From: Devosia sp. FJ2-5-3
Lineage (GTDB): Bacteria > Pseudomonadota > Alphaproteobacteria > Rhizobiales > Devosiaceae
Assembly: GCF_029201545.1 (NCBI RefSeq)
Contig: NZ_CP104007.1
Location: 2,948,501-3,012,500 of the forward strand
Length of the DNA stretch: 64,000 bases
Direction of reading: 5' to 3'
Made by a program: the position numbers and the translations under genes. A model generated the notes under the pieces. That model saw only the letters and a program-made list of their open reading frames with translations, ran no database searches and was not told the origin of the DNA. This document shows positions 54,930 through 63,718 of this stretch, piece after piece. Position 1 is the stretch's first letter; every line of letters starts with the position of its first letter.

Positions 54930-55851
54930 ACTGCTGGTCTGCCAGAACCCCGAGAAGGATCACCGCCCCCATCACCGCAAAATTCAGTGACGAGGGAATA
55001 CCGAGCAAATTGACGAGGTTTTGCAATTCCTGCAGAAGCACCGCGCCAAGCACCACACCGACGATCGAGCCCTCGCCGCCCCGCAGTGAAAACCCACCGA
55101 GCACTGCCGCCGCGATGGCGTAGAGCTCGTAGAAATTGCCATGCGAAGACGGCTGCACCGATTTTGTGAACATGGCGAAATAAATAGCCGCGATGGAGGT
55201 GAGCACCGCGCAGATCACATAGGCCGCGGTGATGACCCTGCCGGTGTGGATGCCCGAATATCGCGCAGCATCCTCATTCCGCCCCACCGCGTACAGATGC
55301 CGGCCGAACACCGAGCGATGCAGCACTACCCAACAGATCACTGCCACGATCACCATGGCGAAGAAGCAATGCGGCACTCCGAACGACCGCCCGATCGTCA
55401 GCCATTCGAGCTGCGGGTAACTGGCCCCGAACGGAAATCCCGCCGTGGCCTCTCCCGTATAGCCCCGGGCCACGCCCCGATAGATGAGCAGCCCACAAAG
55501 AGTTACCACAAAGGGCTGCATCTTGAGCCTGGTGATCAGCAGCCCATGTGCCAGCCCCATTAGCGTCCCGGCGCCGATTGTGATCAGGGCCGCAATCGGC
55601 CAAGGCACGCCATATTTGCCCACCATGTCCACAAAAACCACGCCCAACAGCGCAATCATCGACCCCACAGAGAGATCGATACCGCCAGTCATGATCACAA
55701 AACCCTGGCCTATGGCGAAGAGGCCAAAGAGGCCAATAAGGTTTGCAGTATTACCCAGATTGATGGGCGAGAGGAAAAGCGGGTTGCGCAGATAGACGAT
55801 AGTCCCCACCAGGATGATCAGGACGGTCAGACCCATGTCCTTCTTTTGCAT
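54868..55851 (-). CDS. Ribose-type sugar ABC permease (RbsC-like), system 1
   Basis: 327 aa, eight to nine hydrophobic segments. RbsC-family motifs are GFVIMTGGIDLSVGSMIAL (~residues 50-70) and AVLGGFSLRGGEGSIVGVVLGAVLL near the end. Starts nine bases after the stop of the ATPase gene, as the last gene of the five-gene minus-strand unit. Confidence 0.92.
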   Translation of the reverse strand: MQKKDMGLTVLIILVGTIVYLRNPLFLSPINLGNTANLIGLFGLFAIGQGFVIMTGGIDLSVGSMIALLGVVFVDMVGKYGVPWPIAALITIGAGTLMGLAHGLLITRLKMQPFVVTLCGLLIYRGVARGYTGEATAGFPFGASYPQLEWLTIGRSFGVPHCFFAMVIVAVICWVVLHRSVFGRHLYAVGRNEDAARYSGIHTGRVITAAYVICAVLTSIAAIYFAMFTKSVQPSSHGNFYELYAIAAAVLGGFSLRGGEGSIVGVVLGAVLLQELQNLVNLLGIPSSLNFAVMGAVILLGVLADQQFNRYRARRRAQRTIQHHTTT

Positions 55852-55859
55852 GGCTTTCC

Positions 55860-57383
55860 CTAGTTGGCTCCCACAGCAAGCCTGAGCACGCTCTGTTCGG
55901 AAAACTGCGTTCGCTGCAGCGATCCCTGCACCCTGCCCTCGCGCAGCACCACGATCCTGTCGGACACGCCGATGACCTCCTCCATATCGCTCGAGATCAT
56001 CATCACGCCCACCCCTGCATCGGCCAGACCTCGCAGCAGCTGGTAGACCTCAGACTTCGCCCCCACATCGATTCCCCGCGTTGGTTCATCGAAAACGATT
56101 AGCCTTGGCCGCATAGACAGCCATTTGGCGAGCACCACCTTCTGCTGGTTTCCGCCGGAGAGTTCGGCGGCCACCTGCGAGAGGTTCACCGCCTTGATGT
56201 CGAGCCGGCGGCACTGCGCCGCGGCCCTTGCGCGAACGTGGGTTTCAGAAACGATCCCTTGCCGCGACAGCGACTTCAAATCGGCCAGCACAATGTTATC
56301 GCTGACGGAGCTTTCCAGCACGAGGCCGTTTCGCTTGCGATCCTCGGGCACGAGATAGAGCCCGGCATCGATTGCCTCTCGCGGGATACGCGCCCGGAAA
56401 GGTTTGCCATCGAGCAGGATTTCTCCGCCGAGCATGGGCGTTATGCCGAAAATGGCTTCGGCCAGCTCCGTTCGGCCCGCCCCCACCAGCCCCGCCACAC
56501 CGACAATCTCGCCTGCCCGCACATCGAGGTCGGCCCGTGCATGCGGCCAGGCTTGGGTGGTTACCCCGTTCAGGGAGAGGATGACTTCTCCGATCGGTGC
56601 AGAGGGCGGCGTGTAGAGCGCCTTGAGGTCTCTGCCGATCATCAACCGGATCATCGCTTCGTGCCGGATCCCGCCGCGCGCAAGCTCGCCTGCCACCCGG
56701 CCATCGCGCAGCGCCACCACTCGGTCGGCGCATTCCTCGATCTCGCCCAGCCGGTGGGAAATGTAGATCACCGCGATCCCCTGCGCCTTGAGATCGGCGA
56801 TCACTTTCATCAGCGTGCGCGTTTCGGAAATGGTCAGCGACGAGGTGGGCTCATCCATGATCACCAGCCGCGCCCTGGTCGACAGCGCCTTGGCGATTTC
56901 GAGCAATTGCCTTTCCGCCAGCGACAGGTCAAGCACCCGCGCCTCCGGCCCAAATCGCGCCCCCACACGCGCCAGCAATGGCTGTGCCGCCTCCCGCATG
57001 CCCTTGAGGTCCATCAGGCCAAGTGGCCCGAACTGCATCTCCCGGCCAAGGAAAATATTGGCGGCCACATCGAGATTATCGAAGACGTTGAGTTCCTGGT
57101 GGACGAACGCAATCCCGGCAGCGTGAGACTCTGTAACGCTGAGACGCTCGTAGACCACATTGTCGATGACGATCCGGCCCGAGCTCGGTGCGATCACACC
57201 CCCGAGGATATTCATCAGGGTCGACTTGCCGGCGCCGTTTTCTCCGATAAGTCCAAGTACTTCACCAGCTTGCACTGTCATGGACACGTCGGCGAGCGCG
57301 ACCACGCCGGGATAGGCCTTCGAGATGGCCTCCATCGCCAAAAAGGGCGCCGGTTGTGGCGCCAGGCGCGGTTTGGAATTCAT
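55860..57383 (-). CDS. Ribose-type sugar ABC ATPase (RbsA-like, two domains), system 1
   Basis: 507 aa from ATG 57383, chosen because GGGA lies just upstream of it; TTG and ATG codons up to 57401 are alternatives. Domain 1 has Walker A GENGAGKST, signature LSLAERQLLEIAKAL and Walker B LVIMDEPTSSL. Domain 2 has the degenerate Walker A GLVGAGRTE and signature LSGGNQQKVVLAKWL with LIVFDEPTRGID, as normal for RbsA proteins. It powers the permease encoded downstream. Confidence 0.93.
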   Translation of the reverse strand: MNSKPRLAPQPAPFLAMEAISKAYPGVVALADVSMTVQAGEVLGLIGENGAGKSTLMNILGGVIAPSSGRIVIDNVVYERLSVTESHAAGIAFVHQELNVFDNLDVAANIFLGREMQFGPLGLMDLKGMREAAQPLLARVGARFGPEARVLDLSLAERQLLEIAKALSTRARLVIMDEPTSSLTISETRTLMKVIADLKAQGIAVIYISHRLGEIEECADRVVALRDGRVAGELARGGIRHEAMIRLMIGRDLKALYTPPSAPIGEVILSLNGVTTQAWPHARADLDVRAGEIVGVAGLVGAGRTELAEAIFGITPMLGGEILLDGKPFRARIPREAIDAGLYLVPEDRKRNGLVLESSVSDNIVLADLKSLSRQGIVSETHVRARAAAQCRRLDIKAVNLSQVAAELSGGNQQKVVLAKWLSMRPRLIVFDEPTRGIDVGAKSEVYQLLRGLADAGVGVMMISSDMEEVIGVSDRIVVLREGRVQGSLQRTQFSEQSVLRLAVGAN

Positions 57384-57421
57384 GGTCATTCCCAACACCA
57401 ATATCGACGACGGTCACGGCT

Positions 57422-57455
57422 CGCACCGGGCCAAGGGAGGCCGTGGTCCGGTGCG
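57422..57455 (-). terminator. Intercistronic stem-loop after system 1 binding-protein gene
   Basis: Arms CGCACCGG (57422-57429) and CCGGTGCG (57448-57455) are perfect, with an inner CCA/TGG extension across one mismatch. It lies 17 bp past the stop of the binding-protein gene on the minus strand and before the ATPase start. Confidence 0.65.
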
Positions 57456-57471
57456 GCAGCATGCCGGAGGC

Positions 57472-58419
57472 TCAACCGCCAATGCGTTCCTTGAGCTCGG
57501 CCTCGAACGCATCGACATTGGATTTGTCGATCACTTTGGTGGGGACGATGATCAATCCGTCCTCGGGGATTTCGGACTTATCCCCTTCCAGATATTTTGC
57601 CATCAGGTGCATGCCCTGATACCCCCATTGATAAGGATCCTGAACAACCGTTCCGGCAAAACTGCCCTCGCGGACCGCACCCAGGGTGATTGGGTCCTCG
57701 TCAAAGGCGATGACGGTGATTTGGCCGAGCTTTCCCGCCGCCTGCAGCGCTTCGTAGATTTTCGGCGGATTGTAGGAATAGAACCCAACCATGCAGGTGA
57801 TGTCTGGATTGGCCGCGAGCACGTCATCCACATTAGAACGGGCGCGGGCAAAATCCACGTCATCACCACGCACGTCAACGAGCTCGATCCCCGAGCCTTC
57901 CACCGCCTCCTTGAAACCGGCAATGCGTTCCACGGCATTGTCTGCGCCGAGGAACCCGACAAAACCCATGCACTTGCCGCCGTCCGGTAGCGCCTTGACC
58001 GCAATCTCGCCTGCCTGCTTGCCTGCATCGGTATTTGACGAGCCCAGATAGGCGATGCGGTTGCTGTCGGGCGCGTCGCTGTCCGTCGTAAAAAGCGGAA
58101 TTTGCGCGGCAATCCGGTTAAAGGCGTCGATGGAGTTCTTCGGGTCTGCCGAGGAAATCATGATGGCGTCTGTCCCCGCCGCCACAAGATCGTCCATCAG
58201 CGAATTCTGCAGTGCCGCCGTGCCCTGCGCCGGATAGCGGAACTGCAACTCATAGTTCGGCAGCTCCTCCTGAGCCTTCTTGACGCCTGCCTCGGCGAGC
58301 TTCCAGAAGTCCGATGCTGCATTGACCACAAAGGCCAGTTGCTGCTTGTCCTGCGCGCTGGCGGGGCCTGCGATTACCGCCGCCAATAGGGCAACCGATA
58401 GTGTGCGTTTCCAGTTCAT
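57472..58419 (-). CDS. Ribose-type sugar ABC binding protein, system 1
   Basis: 315 aa from ATG 58419, with GGGAGG upstream; a longer upstream start is rejected because it lacks a signal. The signal peptide MNWKRTLSVALLAAVIAGPA is followed by mature QDKQQLAFVVNAASDFWKLA. The type I periplasmic-binding core has AGTDAIMISSADPKN and VGFLGADNAVERIAGF. Members bind furanose or pyranose sugars. It is the third gene of the unit and is followed by a hairpin. Confidence 0.92.
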   Translation of the reverse strand: MNWKRTLSVALLAAVIAGPASAQDKQQLAFVVNAASDFWKLAEAGVKKAQEELPNYELQFRYPAQGTAALQNSLMDDLVAAGTDAIMISSADPKNSIDAFNRIAAQIPLFTTDSDAPDSNRIAYLGSSNTDAGKQAGEIAVKALPDGGKCMGFVGFLGADNAVERIAGFKEAVEGSGIELVDVRGDDVDFARARSNVDDVLAANPDITCMVGFYSYNPPKIYEALQAAGKLGQITVIAFDEDPITLGAVREGSFAGTVVQDPYQWGYQGMHLMAKYLEGDKSEIPEDGLIIVPTKVIDKSNVDAFEAELKERIGG

Positions 58420-58495
58420 GTTTTCCTCCCAGAAAAAACTCCGACGGCTCTTGCCGCGTCGGGCGGCAAATTTCGGACTAGATGGGCCAGCCCGC

Positions 58496-59470
58496 CTATC
58501 CGGGGTACCAGACGATGCGCGGATCATCGGCAGGACGGACATAGGCCCAGGCGCGCTCGATCATCTGCTCGAGATCGACCAGCGGCCGCCATCCCAGCAT
58601 TTGTCTGGCCTTGGCGCTGTCGAGCCAATTGCTGAAATAGGGTGTGGGCACATCCACCACCTGAAGCCCGCGCGTAGTTTGGAGATGGGCGGCCACCTGC
58701 GCATAGTCGACCGGCTCGGCCATGGAGACATTGAAAAGTTCGCCGTCGGCCCCCGGATCGTCGAGCGCAGCCAGTATGGCGGTGACGAGATCGCTGACAT
58801 GGATGAAATTGCGCTGGAGGGGCACCCCGTCGGCATCCCGCAACAGCGGAACCGCCTCGAGTTGCGCCAGCCTTTCGATCTCCTCAGCACTGAAGAATTC
58901 GGACCAGGGGGGCCCGCCGAACTGACTCCGAAAGCTCAGAACATGGCGGAAATCATCCTTTTCCATGATCCAGGGCGCCCGCAGGCAGCAGCCATTGATG
59001 CCATACTGGATGCGGTACTGCTCCAGCATCACCTCTTCGATCACCTTGGTCAGGGCATAACAACCGCGATAGGCCCGTCGCGGCGATGTCTCGGTGATCG
59101 GGGCAACGTATTTGTGAAAGATGTGCCCGACCGAGCAATCCCCTCCGATCAGCACGAACTGCCTTGCGGTTGGGCACGCGCGAAAGGCCTCGAGCAGGTT
59201 GAACATGCCCTTCACGCCTACATCCATTGCCAGGTCCGGACGCTCTTTGACCGCCGCCATGTGCAGCACATGCGTAACCCCGGCCATAGCGGATTGCATC
59301 GCGGCTGCATCAGACAACGAGGCGCGCAGAACTTCGACTGCTGGATGAGTGATCGTCCTGTTGTTGCAGATGGCTCGGATAGACCAATCGGCAAACCGCT
59401 CCTCGTCGAGGAAGGCGGGCAAGAAATTGAATCCGACCTTGCCGGTTATTCCGGTAACGAGCAGCTTCAC
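58496..59470 (-). CDS. SDR-type NAD-dependent sugar epimerase/dehydrogenase
   Basis: 324 aa from GTG 59470 (GAGGGG seven bases upstream). The Rossmann motif is LVTGITGKVG with G7, G10 and G13. The catalytic YxxxK is YALTK in RGCYALTKVIEE. The extended-SDR C-terminus (YAYVRPADDPRIVWYPG region) is typical of UDP-sugar epimerases and uronate/aldose dehydrogenases. Between two sugar importers it most likely acts on the imported sugar, for example oxidising it to a lactone. Exact substrate unknown. Confidence 0.86.
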   Translation of the reverse strand: MKLLVTGITGKVGFNFLPAFLDEERFADWSIRAICNNRTITHPAVEVLRASLSDAAAMQSAMAGVTHVLHMAAVKERPDLAMDVGVKGMFNLLEAFRACPTARQFVLIGGDCSVGHIFHKYVAPITETSPRRAYRGCYALTKVIEEVMLEQYRIQYGINGCCLRAPWIMEKDDFRHVLSFRSQFGGPPWSEFFSAEEIERLAQLEAVPLLRDADGVPLQRNFIHVSDLVTAILAALDDPGADGELFNVSMAEPVDYAQVAAHLQTTRGLQVVDVPTPYFSNWLDSAKARQMLGWRPLVDLEQMIERAWAYVRPADDPRIVWYPG

Positions 59471-59494
59471 AACGATACCCCTCAATCAAGGAGG

Positions 59495-59526
59495 GCCGGC
59501 ACGCCGCAAAAACAACATGCCGGCCT
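59495..59526 (-). terminator. Intercistronic stem-loop after system 2 binding-protein gene
   Basis: Arms GGCCGGCACG (59495-59504) and CATGCCGGCC (59517-59526) pair over 10 bp with one G-T; the loop is T-rich in minus-strand RNA. It lies 10 bp beyond the binding-protein stop and 25 bp before the epimerase start. Confidence 0.68.
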
Positions 59527-59535
59527 GAGCTGTTT

Positions 59536-60525
59536 TTACTGGGCGCAAAAGCCGGGTTCTTCCCGGGTGCAGACGTCCAGGCCGGTGTACAGCGGGTCAT
59601 CCACCGTCTCGCCGTTGATAAGCTGCATCATCACTTCCGGCGCCCGCTGGCCCATCTCGAACGGCCGCTGGCCGATCTGGGCGTGGCTGCGCCCCTCGTT
59701 GAATGCCTGCACCTGTGGCGGGAGCGTATCGCCGGCGACGATAACCAGCTCGTTATTCGTGAGCTTGTCCATCACCTGGTCGGTCACCTGGGCATAGGCC
59801 TGCGGGGCAAATTGCGCCCAGCCACCGACGAGGATGAACGCGTCAAGGTCGGGGTTGGACGTGAACACGTCGGCCATCTGCTGGTTGGCCAAGTCGATCT
59901 GGTCATTGGTGAAAACGGGGCAACCCTCGATTTCCGTCCAGCCCCCCTCCCCGGCGAGGCGCGATACGCCCTTGGATCCGGCTATGGTGTCGCGGAACCC
60001 AGCCGCACGCGCATTGATGTTGTCGGCCGCCACATTGCCCAACTGCAGGCACACCGTGCCGCCATCGGGTTTGAGGCGCTTGGCCTGCTCGGCCATCATG
60101 ACACCCATCAGATAATTGTCCGTGCCGAGGAACGTGGCGCGCAGTGACCTGTCGGCCTCAGAAAGGTCGGCGTCGATGGTCATAACCGGGATTTTAGGGG
60201 CAACTTCCCGGAGACGATTGGCCATTGCCGGCGCGTTGGATGGAGAGATGGCAATTGCAGCGACGCCCCGCGTCAAAAGATCGTCGACGAGCTGCACTTG
60301 CCCGGCCTCGTCGGCGCTGGATGCCGGGCCGGTATAGAGGCATTCATACTCAGAATCCGGGTTCTTCGCGGCCCAGTCCTGGCAGCCCAGGTTGATCTGT
60401 TCGAAGAAGGGATTGTCCAAACCCTTGACCACTATGGCCAACGTTTTCTTCTCCTGAGCCTGAGCACCCGCCGCACCGCTGGCCGCAAGCGCAAGGGCCA
60501 CCGCTATCGCACCGAAATACCGCAT
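59536..60525 (-). CDS. Ribose-type sugar ABC binding protein, system 2
   Basis: 329 aa with signal peptide MRYFGAIAVALALAASGAAG (cleavage near AQAQ-E). The mature part starts KTLAIVVKGLDNPFFEQINLG, typical of RbsB/ChvE-type proteins. Three Cys pairs (Cys in QINLGCQDW, YECLYTG, GCPVF, DVCTREEPGFC) are more than usual and may form disulfides. It is the first gene of the minus-strand unit and diverges from the system 2 ATPase gene across a 309-bp control region. Confidence 0.9.
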   Translation of the reverse strand: MRYFGAIAVALALAASGAAGAQAQEKKTLAIVVKGLDNPFFEQINLGCQDWAAKNPDSEYECLYTGPASSADEAGQVQLVDDLLTRGVAAIAISPSNAPAMANRLREVAPKIPVMTIDADLSEADRSLRATFLGTDNYLMGVMMAEQAKRLKPDGGTVCLQLGNVAADNINARAAGFRDTIAGSKGVSRLAGEGGWTEIEGCPVFTNDQIDLANQQMADVFTSNPDLDAFILVGGWAQFAPQAYAQVTDQVMDKLTNNELVIVAGDTLPPQVQAFNEGRSHAQIGQRPFEMGQRAPEVMMQLINGETVDDPLYTGLDVCTREEPGFCAQ

Positions 60526-60664
60526 CTTCTACTCCTCCCATGTTGTGAACGCCGAGCAGGAGGCCAACGGCCACCCGACGCGACGCAACGCGCTTCACTA
60601 CTCCTCCAGCGTGATTTCGCCGCTCGGCACTCCGAGCGCGCAAGACTTTCTGCATAGCGAATTT

Positions 60665-60683
60665 GATATTATGTGATAATATC
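60665..60683. promoter_or_regulatory. Palindromic operator between divergent sugar-import genes
   Basis: GATATTA-TGTGA-TAATATC is a perfect 7-bp-arm palindrome in AT-rich DNA, 140 bp from the system 2 binding-protein start and 152 bp from the ATPase start. The central position suits a regulator acting on both sides. The rest of the 309-bp gap 60526-60834 shows no gene. The LacI-type protein encoded at the end of the locus is a candidate binder, though its family usually prefers CG-centred sites. Confidence 0.5.
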
Positions 60684-60834
60684 ATCATCGAAATATGACG
60701 GGCGTCAAGTTGTATTCTGTGGTGAATGAAGCGGCGAAAAAGGTCCCTGCCAGCCAAGGCTTAAGCCGCAAATAAGCAGCACAAGACAGACTATGCATCA
60801 ATCGTTTGGGTGACAGCGACTGATTGGGAAGCGG

Positions 60835-61575
60835 ATGAGCACACTCCAATTAGATAATATTAGCAAACATTTCGGCGCAATCCATGCATTGATCGACGTA
60901 TCGCTGACGATCAAGTCGGGCGAGGTGCTGGGGCTGATGGGAGACAATGGAGCGGGAAAATCGACGCTGGTAAAAGTCATAGCGGGGAATTTCGCGCCCA
61001 CCTCGGGTCAAATGTCGATCGATGGCGGCAAAGTCGACTTCCGCAGGCCGATCGAAGCCCAGCGCGCTGGCATCGAGGTCGTCTACCAGGACCTGGCGAT
61101 CTGCAACAATCTTTCGGCCGCCTCCAATGTCTTTCTCGGGCGCGAAATGATGCGCCAGATCGGACCCTTTCGTATCCTCGATTATGCCGGAATGCGTGAT
61201 CGTACGGCCGAGCTCTTCAAGCGGCTCAAGTCCGAAACCCGCCCCCGAGACCTTGTCAGGCGCATGTCGGGCGGCCAGCGGCAAGCCGTCGCAATTGCCC
61301 GGACACTTCTAAGCGATGCCCGTTTCGTGCTCATGGATGAGCCGACCGCGGCAATCTCCGTGCGCCAGGTGGCCGAGGTGCTCAACCTCATCCGCCAGCT
61401 GCGCGACCATGGGATCGCTGTCGTTCTGGTCAGCCACCGCATGCCAGACGTATTCGATGTCGCCGATCGCATCGCCGTGCTCCGCCGCGGAAGGTTGGTC
61501 GCCGACAAGCGGATTTCCACCACCTCACCAGAGGAAATTACCGGCCTCATCACAGGTGCCATCGAACTCGCATGA
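60835..61575 (+). CDS. Single-domain sugar ABC ATPase (FrcA-like), system 2
   Basis: 246 aa. Walker A GDNGAGKST, signature MSGGQRQAVAIARTL, Walker B FVLMDEPTAAIS and H-switch VLVSHRMPDVFD. One ATPase domain only, as in the fructose importer FrcA of rhizobia, in contrast to the two-domain RbsA of system 1. Start overlaps nothing upstream; the stop overlaps the permease start by four bases. Confidence 0.92.
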   Translation: MSTLQLDNISKHFGAIHALIDVSLTIKSGEVLGLMGDNGAGKSTLVKVIAGNFAPTSGQMSIDGGKVDFRRPIEAQRAGIEVVYQDLAICNNLSAASNVFLGREMMRQIGPFRILDYAGMRDRTAELFKRLKSETRPRDLVRRMSGGQRQAVAIARTLLSDARFVLMDEPTAAISVRQVAEVLNLIRQLRDHGIAVVLVSHRMPDVFDVADRIAVLRRGRLVADKRISTTSPEEITGLITGAIELA

Positions 61576-62594
61576 CCCCGGAGAAGTCGAACATGTCCGC
61601 CGATACCCTGTCCGAGGCCATCGACCGCTCGGAACATCGCAGCGCCTTGGCGCGCATCACCAGCCACCAGACATTTTGGGTCTTTCTGGCAGCCGTTCTC
61701 GCTTGCCTGGCGCTGTCCCTGCTGACCGACACTTTTGCCAGTGAGCGCAATCTCTTCAACGTTTCGCGAAATTTCGCCTTCGTGGGCATCATCGCGATCG
61801 GCATGACCGCAGTCATTGCCTCGGGCGGCATCGACCTCTCGGTGGGCTCAACCGTTGTCCTCTCGGCCATGGTCGTTGCCGTGCTCATGTCAGCGGGACA
61901 ACCCATATGGATCGGCATCCCCGCTGCCCTGCTGGCGGCCATCCTGGTCGGCACATTCAACGGCGTCCTGATTTCCTATGCCGGCATGCCGCCCTTCGTG
62001 GTCACACTGGGCGCCCTTTCCGTGGTACGATCGCTGGCCATGGTCCTCTCTGACAACAAGATGATCTACGAATTCGGCCCAGACACGCGGCTGCTGCTGT
62101 CTCTGGGCGGCGGTTCCACGCTCGGCCTGCCCAACCCGCTGATCGTGCTCGCAATACTCGCTGCAATAACGGCCTTTCTCTTCAAGTGGACGCGGTGGGG
62201 GCAACATCTTTTCGCCATGGGTGGCAACGAGCAGGCCGCCCAGCTCACCGGCATTCCAGTGCGCAGGCTGAAAGTCTCGGTCTATATCTTTTCGGCGTTC
62301 ACGGCCGGCATAACCGGTGTGCTGGAAGTCGGCTGGTTGGGCGGGGTTACCACCAATCTCGGCCAGGGCATGGAATTGTCGGTGATTGCTGCGGCGGTTA
62401 TCGGCGGTGCCAATCTGGCCGGGGGCACCGGCACGGCATTCGGGGCCATTGTCGGCGCCCTCCTCATCGAGGTCATCCGCAACAGCCTCATCCTCCTGGG
62501 CATCAGCACGTTCTGGCAAGGGGCCTTCGTCGGCTCGTTCATCATCATAGCCGTGGCCTTTGACCGCTTCCGCAGCCTCCGTTCTTCGGAATGA
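61572..62594 (+). CDS. Sugar ABC permease (FrcC-like), system 2
   Basis: 340 aa from ATG 61572 (overlapping the ATPase stop); ATG 61593 with GGAG ten bases upstream is an alternative. Eight to nine hydrophobic segments and the RbsC-family motifs AVIASGGIDLSVGSTVVL and VIGGANLAGGTGTAFGAIVGALLIEVI are present. It joins the single-domain ATPase and the divergently encoded binding protein as one importer. Confidence 0.93.
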   Translation: MTPEKSNMSADTLSEAIDRSEHRSALARITSHQTFWVFLAAVLACLALSLLTDTFASERNLFNVSRNFAFVGIIAIGMTAVIASGGIDLSVGSTVVLSAMVVAVLMSAGQPIWIGIPAALLAAILVGTFNGVLISYAGMPPFVVTLGALSVVRSLAMVLSDNKMIYEFGPDTRLLLSLGGGSTLGLPNPLIVLAILAAITAFLFKWTRWGQHLFAMGGNEQAAQLTGIPVRRLKVSVYIFSAFTAGITGVLEVGWLGGVTTNLGQGMELSVIAAAVIGGANLAGGTGTAFGAIVGALLIEVIRNSLILLGISTFWQGAFVGSFIIIAVAFDRFRSLRSSE

Positions 62595-62629
62595 GACTGC
62601 CCGGCCCCCCCAGCCGCTGGCGGAGCAGA

Positions 62630-63718
62630 CTAGCGCGCCGCGAGACGCCGCTCTGTCAGTTGGGCGACCGTGCTGGTTGATTGCCGCTCGACCAGTTCGC
62701 ATTCGACCTTGATCCGGCTGGGGGACGAATGAAGTCCGCCCGCATCGTCAAGAAGCAGTTCCACGGCAGCGCGTCCCATCTCGTAAAGCGGCAGCACCAG
62801 CGTGGTCAGGGGCGGGTGCATATATTGTGCGATCTCGCGATCATCAAAGCCGATGACGGCAACGTCGTCCGGCACTGCCAGCCCGAGTTCGCGTAGCGCG
62901 TCGTAGCAGCCGACCGCCATCATGTCGTTGGCGCAAAAGATTGCGTCGGGCGGATTGTCAAGCGCCATCAACTCCCTGGTCATCTGATAGCCAGCGGAGG
63001 GCTCCCAGTTCCCAGGGCGGACAAGGGCCGGATCGAACGGCACGTCATTACTCGACAGAGCCTGCTTGTATCCTTTCAAGCGATCGCGCGCGGCGTCGAC
63101 CCCCTGCTGGCCATTGATGAACCCGATGCGAGTGCGACCTCTGTGCAGCAGGTGCTCCGTAGCCGCACGACCGCCCAAGACGTCGCCGGGCAAGATAGAG
63201 TGGAATTGGTGCTCGGGGTCATAGCAGTTGACCAGCACCAAACGATGCCGGGCCAGCGACTGGGGGATTTGGACCTGGCGTGCGAGGATGGTGCCGTAGA
63301 TCAGTCCCAGGATTGGCAAATTTCCAAGGCCGGCAAGGATATTGGTTTCCACATCGGCGTCACCGTGGCTAACGCCCATGAGCATATTTATTCCGGCCTC
63401 CAGCGCCTTATCGCGCGCGCCTTCGAAGGCCAAGGACATCCAGGGATCCGTGATGGTTTCGTCGGCCATAAAGATAATGGTGGACTGGCCGCCCGGGGCG
63501 ATGCGTTGCCCGCGTCGTACGAACTTATACCCCAGTCGCTGGGCGGCCTCGACGACCCGCTTTCGCGTTTCATCTGCGAGCCGGCCACTCTTGCCACCAC
63601 TGAGCACGAGCGACACGGTTGCCTGTGATACCCCTGCTGCAGCGGCTCCATCATGGTGGGGCGCCCCGAAGGCGAGCGTCGCTTGGAAGTCTTCACAGGC
63701 AAGATCCGCTTCAGTCAA
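62630..63718 (-). CDS. LacI-family transcriptional regulator
   Basis: 362 aa if started at TTG 63718; the frame is open to 63763 and no start has a good ribosome-binding site. The HTH reads DGAAAAGVSQATVSLVLSG at ~residues 23-42; the usual 'DVAxxAGVS' opening is here DGA, a change of the normally hydrophobic Val. The effector domain is complete (IIFMADETITDPWMS, FINGQQGVDAARDRLKGY, VIGFDDREIAQYMHPPLTTL). It is convergent with the system 2 permease and probably regulates the two sugar importers. Confidence 0.85.
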   Translation of the reverse strand: MTEADLACEDFQATLAFGAPHHDGAAAAGVSQATVSLVLSGGKSGRLADETRKRVVEAAQRLGYKFVRRGQRIAPGGQSTIIFMADETITDPWMSLAFEGARDKALEAGINMLMGVSHGDADVETNILAGLGNLPILGLIYGTILARQVQIPQSLARHRLVLVNCYDPEHQFHSILPGDVLGGRAATEHLLHRGRTRIGFINGQQGVDAARDRLKGYKQALSSNDVPFDPALVRPGNWEPSAGYQMTRELMALDNPPDAIFCANDMMAVGCYDALRELGLAVPDDVAVIGFDDREIAQYMHPPLTTLVLPLYEMGRAAVELLLDDAGGLHSSPSRIKVECELVERQSTSTVAQLTERRLAAR

